This document shows, piece after piece, positions 25,655-34,718 of a stretch of DNA of 64,000 nt. The position numbers and the translations under genes are program-made. Each line of letters starts with the position of its first letter. Positions within the stretch are counted from its first letter, which is position 1. The stretch is from Cryptomeria japonica (Eukaryota; Streptophyta; Pinopsida; Cupressales; Cupressaceae): positions 268,693,425 to 268,757,424 of the forward strand of contig NC_081415.1 in the NCBI RefSeq assembly GCF_030272615.1. The letters are read 5' to 3'. The notes beneath the pieces are model-generated. The model searched no databases and was not told the DNA's origin. It was given only the letters and a program-made list of their open reading frames with translations.

Positions 25655-26469
25655 AATCAATGCCTTTACCAAGTTCATTAAGGGACTTGTTCCAATCATG
25701 GCTAATTCTATATAAATCTTCTCTCTTCTCATGCATTTGGTCGATTATCCCAGCAATAGTCTTGTGGTCAGTTTGGTGGGAGAGGAACAAAAGAATTTTT
25801 AGAAAAATTGCATCTCCTATTGAGAAAGTCCTTGAGGGGTTACAAAAATCTATTTCATAAGCAATGAATGCATATGTGTAGAGGCATAATAGTTGTAGTT
25901 CATTATTCACTTCATGGGATACAATTATAGTTAAGAAATGGAAATTGATCTATATTCCCAGTAGTTACTTCTCAACATCTAGCAACCATAAAAAAAATTG
26001 ATAGATCATGTGTTGACTGGCAACCTACTCAGTTGAACTTTGTAAAGATTAATTTTGATGGATCTTCATGAGGAAACCCAGGTGATTCAGGGGCAGAAGT
26101 ATGTATTAAAAATCATCATGGTGAATTGAAATCATATATAAATCTTCGATATTGCCAACAAGAACTAATAACATGGCAGAGGCTCAAGCATTATTGCTTG
26201 GTTTGATACTTGCAAAGAAGATAGGTTACTCAAAAGTTCATATTGAAGGGGATTCTATTTTTATTGCAAATGCTTGTAAACACAAAAAATCCTTTAATTG
26301 GCATATTCACTATGTCTTAGTTCAAATTTGGGACCTTTTGGATTCATTTGAGGAAGTCCACTTGTCGCATACGCTTCAAGAAGGAAACGGATTAGTAGAT
26401 AGATTAGCAAATCTGGGGTGTGACAACATAGAGGCTGACTCAACTAAGGATGACAATGATTTACATTAA
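25655..26469 (+). pseudogene. LINE ORF2 C-terminal part: linker and RNase H (RVT_3)
   Basis: 25660-25860 encodes the tryptophan-rich segment after the LINE zinc-binding region. From about 26030 a ribonuclease H fold follows: KINFDGSS (first Asp), NMAEAQALLLGLILAKKIG (Glu), VHIEGDSIFIANAC (Asp), and EGNGLVDRLANLG (last Asp). All four acidic positions are present. An in-frame TGA at about 26068 and a frameshift near 26140 break it. The enzyme would have removed RNA from RNA:DNA hybrids during target-primed reverse transcription. Confidence 0.82.
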
Positions 26470-28060
26470 ATCCTCCCCCAATTAGATGATATCATCAAAG
26501 CCAAGTTAAGCATGGGAAAAGAAGATAGTAATCATTAAAAATCAATCCATTACAACACACGTCATTTAGCTTCTTAATTAAACCTCATAGATTGAAAAGC
26601 ACGTGAATCTTATTATCCCTATGCATATCCTTGGTTGCATGTACGGGTAGGCATTAATGGACTATTTGGCAGCTAAAACAATGAAAATATTCACACAGAC
26701 ATTATAGTTGGATCATGCGAATGCACGGCTTCGGCCTTCGCATTATTTAGAAATAGGTCACACGCACAAAATTTTTATTAACACTGCTTTGATTGTGCAG
26801 GCTTTTACTATTCCTGAAATTCAAAATATAGGTGGATTGTTTGTAATTATAAGCCTTTAGTACTCATCATTTTTTTCATATGCATCCTTCTAACTCCTAC
26901 TTTTGCGTAAGGGTTTCAAATTAGTGCAAAATTCAGGAAGGTCTCGATTGAAGTAGTGGATGACACAAACATACGTAGGGGAAATGCAAAATAGTAGTGT
27001 ATGTATCACTTGTCGTAGAAAACATATGAAATATTTGCCAAGAAATTTTAGAGTTAACATCTCTGTGGCAGAGTGGGAGCACCCATTTGCAGACCATATC
27101 TCAGATGACCATCTTGGGCAGGTCTTCTTCACTCAAATCTATTAAGTTAGAAAGAGCATCAAACGATTAATTAGGGAAGACTTCTTGTTTCCCCAATCAA
27201 GACAACTTATTTTTCCATCACAGTTGGTTTCAATTGTCCTTTCAAATTCTTTAGATCTGTTACAATCTCTCTCGTCGTTGGAAATCATTGTTGAGAAAGT
27301 TGTTAGAGAAGTGTTCTTTCCAGATAACAAAATTTTACTTGCAGTCCAGAAATACGACCTCTGGGAGGGGCAAGCACATGTTGAAGGCATCTTCCCGCGT
27401 CAATTTCTTCTTAATAGGCATGTGTTCCTTTCAATCTATGACAATATTAAAAATACACTCGAGATACATAATTATATATATTCAGAGGGCGTTGGACATA
27501 CACCACAAAATAATTGGGCAAGAGATGAATGATAAGGTGAAGAAGAAAGTGAACACTCTGCTCATATTACTTAGGTCTCCTCATGATAATATCAAGGACC
27601 ATCCCCTTCAACCTCCCATCTCGCAGGACTTTTAGTCTACAGTGTCAAACATTAATATTCCAGCAGAGCTTGCAGCTACACAGGTTGGTGGTGAATTTGC
27701 CTCTACTTCTCAAAACCAAAATGTTGGTGGTATGCATTTAATCCATGAACAATAGGATGAGAATGAGATGAATACAAAAGCAATGGAGGAATAAAATTAT
27801 GTCTATTCCTCGATTTTGGTCTCATCGATTTAAAAGGTGGTCAAATTGCTATGCAACTGTTCAAAATTTTGTATGGATCTCAATGGCCAATTTTGGCATT
27901 CTATTAAGTAATCGATCAATGAGTAGTTAGGATAGGTGATAGTATTGTTTAGATTCTTGTGATGAGGATTGTAAATTCGATGTAATTTGTAATTCGTATT
28001 GAGCTATAACTAGAGGTTTTTTTGCTGGCTCTTTCCTCTTGGTATGCTCTTTGAACCGGT
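26470..28060 (+). other. 3' region of the LINE with unidentified short frames
   Basis: About 1.6 kb follow the RNase H stop before the LINE tail, long for a plant LINE 3' untranslated region. Frames at 26960-27145 (which contains a C-x2-C, 'CITCRRKH') and 27185-27532 look protein-like and lie in sequence together, but match nothing I recognise. They could be remains of a further ORF. Confidence 0.45.
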
Positions 28061-28130
28061 TTTTGTAAATTTTATTATATTAATATATACTAGTGGTCTA
28101 CCACTTTTGCCAAAAAATAAAAAATAAAAA

Positions 28131-28649
28131 AATACCAAAGTGCTATGAAAGAAAAGAAACAATGTGAAGTGAAAGAAACCATTATCCAACACATGATTAT
28201 GATAAATATAAGTGAAAAGAAAAGTAATCATATTTGAAATAGCAATAAATTAGATCTATTAAGTTCCATAATTAATTTTTTAAAATCAGATCTAAAATTA
28301 AAGTGATTAATTTTGCAACCCACAAATCCAATTAACCAAAATAAATTAGGGTTTTTATGAATTAAACCTCTAAATTTATGTAATTTGATTAAAATGAGAT
28401 CTATGAGTTTAAATTTAAATTTTGAGATATTTCCAAATCAAATCTGAAACAATTGATCCAGATTTAAACAATCCACAAGCTCAATTTTAGAATTTAAAAT
28501 TAGGGTTTTTGTGAAATTAACCTCTAAATTTTTGAAATTCCATTGGAAATTTAACTTGTAAATGTAAATTTGAATTTTAAATTGCATAAACACTCAAATA
28601 TGAGAACATAAACCAAAATTATAGGTGTAAGGAGTCAGATTCACCAAAA
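28131..28649 (-). other. 5' leader of the gag-only LTR element
   Basis: On the minus strand this follows the 5' LTR and starts TTTTGGTGAATCTGACTCC, which may be the primer binding site (it contains the expected TGG). The tRNA is not assigned. The rest is AT-rich with 'aattagggtttttatgaa' repeats and no genes. Confidence 0.5.
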
Positions 28650-29702
28650 TACAATGGTGAAAAATTAGGGTTTTCACAATTAGATGTATGAAAACCACTA
28701 ATTTTTGCTTGGGGACCAACATATTGGGGAAAGATAGGAATTAGATAGATCAAAATCCAATAGATCTAGATTTTGATTTGATTCTATGGGTGTTGAATGT
28801 GCCCTCTTCTTTCCCTTGAGTTGAATTGATTTGTTGAATTTGCTAAAATTAGGGTAAATGGACTGAAATTGATGTAAAAATGTGCAAACGGTGAGCTACA
28901 GTCATCGGATTGAGCCACAAACTTGGATATGAGGATTATATGAGAATTAGGACCTATTCCTAGAAGGAGCTCCTGATTTTTCGTTACCGGTGTGACGGTC
29001 GCTCTAGTCCTCCAAACTTTTCGCACTCCAACGGGAGATTGATTTGTCTCTACAAATAAAACTTATCCTAAAGACCACAACTTTGTACTTGTTTCCTACA
29101 CACAAAAAGAAGGGTAAATAGGTTGGAAGTAGGGGTTTGCCTAAGTAAAACCCTAGTTTAGGAATTAACCTTGAGTAAAATATTGCAAATATTGAAATAA
29201 ACGATGGAAAGATATACCTCAGATCTGCAATGACTGATAATGATTATTTTCTTTCTTGAATGTAATCACGTATGTTGTATGAATTGGCATGAACATGACA
29301 AAACCCTAATCACACACACATGCTTTCATATGAATGTTTATGATGTTTGGAGTCTTAGGATGCTTAGGTCAATTTACCGATTAGGCCGACCTCCAACGGT
29401 CATATTGAGTCACTGACTTCAATTCCCATCGAAGAGATGGGTCTCACCCCCTCCTTGAAAATTGGGCCCCAAAGAGGGGGACTGGGGCACTAGTGGCACC
29501 CTGGTCCTCCTCAATCAGGGACCAAAATCAAGGCCTAAGGAGGAGGACACAACTCCATAGAGTCATTTGGTAGGTGTTTGAGGCATAAAAGTTGGATTTA
29601 AGGCACTAAAGGGACCCGGATAAGAGGTGAGGGGGAGATGCGCTAAAGTAAGGGCACAAACATGAGGTGTAAATTGGTTCAATGACAATTTACGATGCCA
29701 CA
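28650..29702 (-). repeat. 5' LTR (right) of the gag-only element
   Basis: A 1053-bp copy, shorter than the left LTR by one internal deletion (near 29330). It ends 'acgatgccaca' against 'acgacactaca' in the left copy. Many scattered substitutions indicate an old insertion. Confidence 0.88.
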
Positions 29703-31072
29703 AATTTTTCTAAGTATGAGAAATCATAAGATCTAGAGCTTGGGGAGAGAGGAAAGAGTGATATAGAGAGAGGTAGATAGGGAGGAGAAGGAGAGAGATA
29801 GTAAAACATATAGGTCTAGCTATTGGGGGAGACAAAGAGTGTGAGATAGAGAGATAGCAAGAGAATGATGATAAGAGCCTACTAATTACCAAAATTTGAC
29901 TAAGTCTAAAAAATTATAAGATCTAAAATCTAGAATCTGCATTATGACTCCTAGGGATTTGAAACCATTCTCAAACATCCTGCCAATATATACATAAAAT
30001 ATAACTTAAAATGCTTAAATGTTATATTTTATGTATATATCCTAATGAAAAAAAGCTAAGGCCATTTAGGCATTATCTAGGGGCATGTTCCTTTCCTAGC
30101 TTTATGTCAACAAAATACGTACGTGGTTTGCTTGTTTATCATAACACACATGTTTTTTTCTCTTAAAAGTAAATACATGTTTTTATTTCAAATAATGCAT
30201 ATGTGTTTTTTATTCAAATAACACGTACATGTTTTGGCATGTAATTAGCTTTGGATGACAAGCCTTAAGCTTGGGAGCTTCATTTCCCTTCTTTTTATGT
30301 GTTCTCTTCCTCAAATCTAGTTTCTCAACTTCCTCGTCATCGGGTTTACACATTATCAAGAGAGTATTTGTGAAATTGCCACCATAATTTCACATGTCTT
30401 TTGAGCTTTCTAACCATATAATTTTTTTAAAGATTTGAACAACATTAACATATTAGTTTTTAATTCATTTTAACAATATCTCTAGAGTTCTCAGAGACAT
30501 ATGTGAACCATTTTTCTAATAACTTTTGAATTACTTGTCCAATTTTAAAATAAAATAAATATTATTGTTCTAAACTTCATTATTTTTACTATAAAAATAA
30601 AATGGATTTTTGATTATTTTGGTGCAAGTTAGGCGAGGCACTTGAATGTGTACCTGATTTTTAGGATGCGTCCACTTTGAAAAATCATAAAAAAAAAATC
30701 AACAAAAAATATGCAACTTCTAATACTCACTCTTAACTATCTTTCTACCAAAGGGTTTTCCAAAATACTAAATGAAATTATAATTTTTTTTACGCACACA
30801 CTAGACACTATGTTATGTTTTGCTATAAAAAAATGAACACTTTTGTGTGTGCAAAAGATTTGACCCCCTTAATCGTATCCATTTTCAAAAATCTTTGTTA
30901 GTTTGGAAACTAGATTCAAACAACTACAATTCTTGTTCTTTTGGTATCCTCAAAATTTTGAGTGAACGAGTCTCAAATTTCTCCTTGAAGTTCAAGTTTA
31001 GCTAATTTCAAAAAAAAAAAAGTGCCCACTTCTACCACCCTTTTTGTTCACCATCTTAGTGCACTTACCCAC
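29703..31072 (-). repeat. Right arm of the foldback element, outer part
   Basis: Resumes at 'aatttttctaagtatgagaa' with 250 bases of GA-rich repeat. It then gives inverted matches to 17600-17960 (for example 'aaatgttatattttatgtat' at 30015). About 700 bases (30260-31000) have no partner in the left arm and no gene. It ends in the terminal inverted repeat at 31020-31069. Confidence 0.72.
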
Positions 31073-31082
31073 CACACTAACA

Positions 31083-31932
31083 ATCTCTACCCAACTTAAT
31101 TATATTAAAAGAATAGGGAACAAAAACAACAGTATCAAATTTTATAGTTATGTAAGAAAAAGACTACACTTTGTAGTGGAGGATCCCTACTATACGCTAA
31201 GGTTGCTCCCACTCAACTTAAATATTTTCAAAGAATGGGGAACAATTGGAATGGGATCACATTTTAAAGTTAGATAAGGAAATAAAATTCTCTAGAGGAG
31301 GCTTTCTATTAGGACTAGGTCCTCTTTGCACAACTTAAATATCCTCAAAGAATAATGGACATATGGAACGAAATCACATTTTAAAGTTACATAAGTAAAA
31401 GATAACAATCTTTAAAGGAATATCTCTACTATGGGGTAGGGTTACCTCCACACAACCTAAATGTCTTCAAGAAATACGAAACAAATGAAAGTGAGTCATA
31501 GTTGAAAGTTACATAAGAAAGAGATAACAATATGTAGAAAAAGGGTCTCTATTATATATAAGTTGGGGTCATCTCGTCGAACTTAAATATCTTGAATGAA
31601 AAATAGACAATTTAAATAGAATTACATTTTAAAGTTAAATAAAAATATGATAGACTATAGAGGAGGGTCTATATTGTGAACTAGGGTTACCTCCACCCAA
31701 TTTTAAATATCTTCAAGGACTAGGGAACAAATGAACAAATTTCGCATTTTAAAATTACATAAGAAAAAGATAACAATTCGTACAAGAGGCTCTCTACTAT
31801 AAACTAGAGTCACCTCATCTAGCTTAAATATCTTAAAAAATAGAGAACAAATGGAGTGGAAACACATTATAAAAGTTCATAAGAAAATATAACAATTTAT
31901 AGAGGAGGGTCTCTATTATGGGCTAGGGTTAT
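31083..31932 (+). repeat. Satellite array, middle part
   Basis: Starts 'atctctacccaacttaatta', which continues the unit broken off at 14539, and holds about seven units of the same satellite. It ends at 'ggctagggtta', where a solo LTR is inserted. Confidence 0.85.
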
Positions 31933-32833
31933 TGTTGGAATCCAAGAACACTGAGAGGGGGGGGGTGAATCAGTGGTCTACTAGAATGATCAATTTTAAC
32001 CTTATTAAAACATGCATTCACCAATCGGTATACCGGTACATATAGAATTGAAAGATGTAAAGAAACCAATAAGCCAATCACACAAATGAATACCATAACA
32101 CAAAGAATCATACGTGGAAAACCTCAAAGAGGAAAAACCACAGTGGAATTTGTGACCCACAATATCAATCCACTGGCCATATGAATAGATATTACAAAAT
32201 GTAGGGGCTTGCACTTGTAGGAAGACTTATAGCCTAGAGCAAACTGCTCAATCACAAAAGGAGCCTCAATGACTACATACAATTCTAGACTACAATCCAG
32301 AGAAATGATTGAACTGCAATGATAGCATCTTCTATGCCTGAATACAGTTTTGGTTAAGCTCTATCTGTTCTGGTCTGAAACCCTAAACCCTTACCGGAAT
32401 ACCCTCTTACATAAATATACTCACATACATGATTTCTCTCATATATTTCGCATCTCCATTACATTTCATAACCTTACATCTTACACATTACAAAATGATC
32501 TAATCAACTAACCTATTACAATCTATCATGCCTTATGTCGGCTTACAAGGATTATTACAATATGAATATACATGTCGACTCAATAACATAAACACATGAC
32601 TATCAAAATCAATTGTCGATGTCGGATCTCCCAAATGATGTCGGCCTCCAATACCGATAACCTGAATGTGAACCATGTCGGCCTGCAATGCCGGTAACCA
32701 AAGAGTTCCTTCCAACCTGCCGGTGTTGATGAAGTGTCTGTCAGTACACAACTAAACCAAAATATGAAGCCGGAACATGTTGCCATCACTGACAACATAT
32801 TGAACCAACCAAATTGAGTGTCAATTGCCAATA
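31933..32833 (+). mobile_element. Solo LTR
   Basis: A 901-bp insert begins TGTTGGAATCCAAGAACA and ends GCCAATA (an original CCAACA with one change would complete the TG...CA ends). It is flanked by GTTAT (31928-31932) and GTTAC (32834-32838), a 5-bp target duplication with one change. Satellite sequence reads through on both sides. No internal coding region is present, so the rest of the element was probably lost by LTR-LTR recombination. The G-run 'gagagggggggggtgaatc' lies near the start. Orientation is uncertain. Confidence 0.78.
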
Positions 32834-32963
32834 GTTACCTCCACCCAACTTAATTGTCCTAAAAAATAGAGAACAAATAAAATGTAACTACATGTTAAAT
32901 TTACATAAGGAAGCGATATCAATCTGTAAAAGATGATTCCTATTATAAACTAGGGCAACTCTA
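32834..32963 (+). repeat. Satellite array, one further unit
   Basis: 'gttacctccacccaacttaa' through 'ctagggcaactctaa' is one satellite unit between the solo LTR and the SINE-like copy. Confidence 0.75.
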
Positions 32964-33168
32964 ATGATCAAGTCTTGCTAAGTGCAAGGCCCGAAAATCA
33001 TAAGGAATGAGACTAGGATTGCCCTAGGCAAATTTGATGAAATGGGTGCCCCTTAGTCCTTGATTCTCAACCAAAGAGGTTTTAGCCTAAAGGTTTATGC
33101 TCCTATATCAAACATCTTTGTAGATGATATAAAACCCTCCATAAAAAATAAAAAAATAATTAATTAGA
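32964..33168 (+). mobile_element. SINE-like element, third copy (5' truncated)
   Basis: Matches the element at 10958 from 'gatcaagtcttgctaagtgc' on, including 'gaaatgggtgcccctta' and 'ctcaaccaaagaggttttag', and ends in 'ccataaaaaataaaaaaat'. The first 65 or so bases of the family are missing. Confidence 0.7.
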
Positions 33169-33299
33169 ACCACATTAAAGACATTGAATTTCCATAGTCC
33201 ATAATAATAGGCACATAGTTTTTGGATTCAACTGTTTAGATTTGTTTAGTGTCAACATTTCAGGGCACGTTTCGTGATCCATTGTCCTCTAGCTCTCTA

Positions 33300-33728
33300 G
33301 GGGAGAGGACCCAATAGTTAAGCACATTCCAATAGCTATGATAGCACTTGTTGATTTAATGCCCAATATTTTTGACAATATTATGTCAATAGTTGTGACT
33401 TTAAAGTTGTTATTGGTGATGATGACTACCCATAAAATGTATCCCTTAGATCTAAAAAGCAATGAATCATGTGATGCCATATCAACGCACCAATAAAACA
33501 TGACTTAGTGCAAAAGTATCGGTCTCACTTTTTTGGGGGACTTTTTGGACACCTTGGTAAATAGCATGTCGATGTGGCATCATATTTGTTGTGTGTGGCC
33601 TTGAAACCTTAGTTATAAGTAGGGGACTTGCCAATTACGCCATTGTAAAAAATGGGAGTGATTTGAAATTTTCAAGTAGGATTTTGAGAAGCATAAAATT
33701 AGGGTACTCAACTACTGGGTCCTCTCCC
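33300..33728. mobile_element. TIR element (MITE-like), copy 1
   Basis: The ends are inverted: GGGGAGAGGACCCAATAGTTAAGCAC at left, and the complement of GTACTCAACTACTGGGTCCTCTCCC at right, imperfect over about 25 bases. It is about 429 bp with no coding region. The flanks CTA and TTA could be a 3-bp duplication of the TWA kind seen with PIF/Harbinger elements; this class call is tentative. Confidence 0.68.
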
Positions 33729-33811
33729 TTACTATCCTAATGATGAAGTACGATTCAAAATATTAATATGAAACAAATCTTATACAATTGAATTCAGAAA
33801 CTACATACCTA

Positions 33812-34158
33812 GGGGAAATGAGCCAGTAGTCGCCATAGCTAACTTCGTACATCTTAAGCTCCTAAACAATTCATCTGATTTCAACGATTTTTTTTTGGTC
33901 GTCTCCGTATGCGACTTAACTGCTTAAAGCTATTGTTTTGGCTTGTGGGTAGTAACGATGCACGCTGTGGAATTTGTTATGTGCACAAAGGTCAAAAAGT
34001 ACACATTTCAAAGTATGGTTCAATACATGATCACATTTGCACCAATAGTAGATAACTCAAAATAGCCAGTGGTAGTGGATAAATGCCCTAGTAGTAGTGC
34101 ACAAATGTCCCAGATATGACAGTTATTCAATCCTATAACGAATAGTGACTCCTTCCCC
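33812..34158. mobile_element. TIR element (MITE-like), copy 2
   Basis: Left end GGGGAAATGAGCCAGTAGTCG and the complement of the right end (GGGGAAGGAGTCACTATTCG) form an imperfect TIR of about 27 bases. It is about 347 bp with no coding region. Its ends resemble those of the element at 33300 (GGGGARNNGANCCAGTAGT), so the two belong to one broad family. Satellite sequence follows it. Confidence 0.6.
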
Positions 34159-34260
34159 CAACCCAAAATCGCATTTTAAAATTACATAACAAAAAGCTAG
34201 CACTATAAGAAGAGTCCCCATTAAAGGAAGACTACCCTACCCTACCCAACTTAACTATCA
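34159..34260 (+). repeat. Satellite array, last unit
   Basis: 'atcgcattttaaaattacat' through 'ctacccaacttaactatc' is a single unit, the nearest satellite copy to the JAZ gene. Confidence 0.7.
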
Positions 34261-34718
34261 CTTTACAAGTCAGAGTGAAACTAATAACAATACACAACAC
34301 TATATGTTAGCATTAGTTGTGATCCATACTATCTCTAAAATTTATCTACACGTTTCCTTTGACGAATTGCAGAAGATCAAAAAACAAGAGCTAGCGTACG
34401 CAGGCGACAAAGATAACGTGTTTATTCCTCCTACAATAATAAAGTAGTTTGCACTTTTGACAAATCACAGAGAGATGTCCCGCGGATCACAGGCAGTGAA
34501 ACCAAATCCAAAAGATCAAAATATCACATGCCAAATTAATAAAAAAGGTCTATTAAATTTAGCACGTTATCCTCCTTTTTTCCGCCGTCGGTTGGTGAGG
34601 CAGTTACCTTTCTTCCTCTTCATTCCTTATTCACATGCATCTCGTCAATCTATTATTATTATTCATCAATCTCACACTTTGCTTTAGCAGCCCCACAGAT
34701 TTATTGGGAGTGGTGATC
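34261..34718 (+). promoter_or_regulatory. Upstream region of the JAZ gene
   Basis: About 460 bases between the satellite remnant and the start codon, presumably promoter and 5' leader. ACGTG occurs at about 34415 ('ataacgtgtt'), the core of G-box-like sites bound by MYC factors, but one copy is weak evidence. I cannot point to a TATA box or transcript start. Pyrimidine-rich sequence (34600-34690) precedes the ATG. Confidence 0.4.

Larger units (their letters stand above)
25650..28130 (+). mobile_element. 5'-truncated LINE with RNase H, plus strand
   Basis: The insert begins within the region between reverse transcriptase and RNase H (25660: FQSWLI... AIVLWSVWWERNKRIFR, typical of plant LINEs just after the zinc-finger motif). 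It continues through an RNase H domain (26020-26469) and a 1.6 kb 3' region. It ends in a tail ('ttgaaccggtttttgtaaat', 'ctagtggtctaccacttttg', then 'aaaaaataaaaaataaaaaa') near 28130. It sits inside the minus-strand LTR element. The exact 5' junction is uncertain. Confidence 0.75.
21141..29702 (-). mobile_element. Gag-only LTR retrotransposon, minus strand, with nested LINE
   Basis: Two long direct repeats (21141-22296 and 28650-29702) bound it. On the minus strand the LTR begins TGTRGYRTCGTAAATT. The 3' LTR (left) is preceded by a polypurine run, 'ggtaaagtgggggctaaa' (complement of 22297-22314), so the element points left. The interior holds a degenerate gag-like region (25620-24500) but no protease, reverse transcriptase or integrase, so it depended on other elements. 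A LINE is inserted at about 25650-28130. The flanks are foldback arm sequence, and the other arm (18140-18170) shows the uninterrupted site 'gattattgaaatttgactaag' in complement. The target duplication overlaps AAAT and cannot be fixed exactly. Confidence 0.82.

Noticed and set aside
25653-25910. Minus-strand frame of 85 codons that might extend gag
   Set aside because: It overlaps a convincing + strand LINE segment (WSVWWERNKRIFR), so it is a shadow.
34635-34718. Earlier in-frame ATG for JAZ, 28 codons upstream
   Set aside because: It would add a hydrophobic leader (LVNLLLLFINLTL) unlike nuclear JAZ proteins; the ATG at 34719 gives a normal start.
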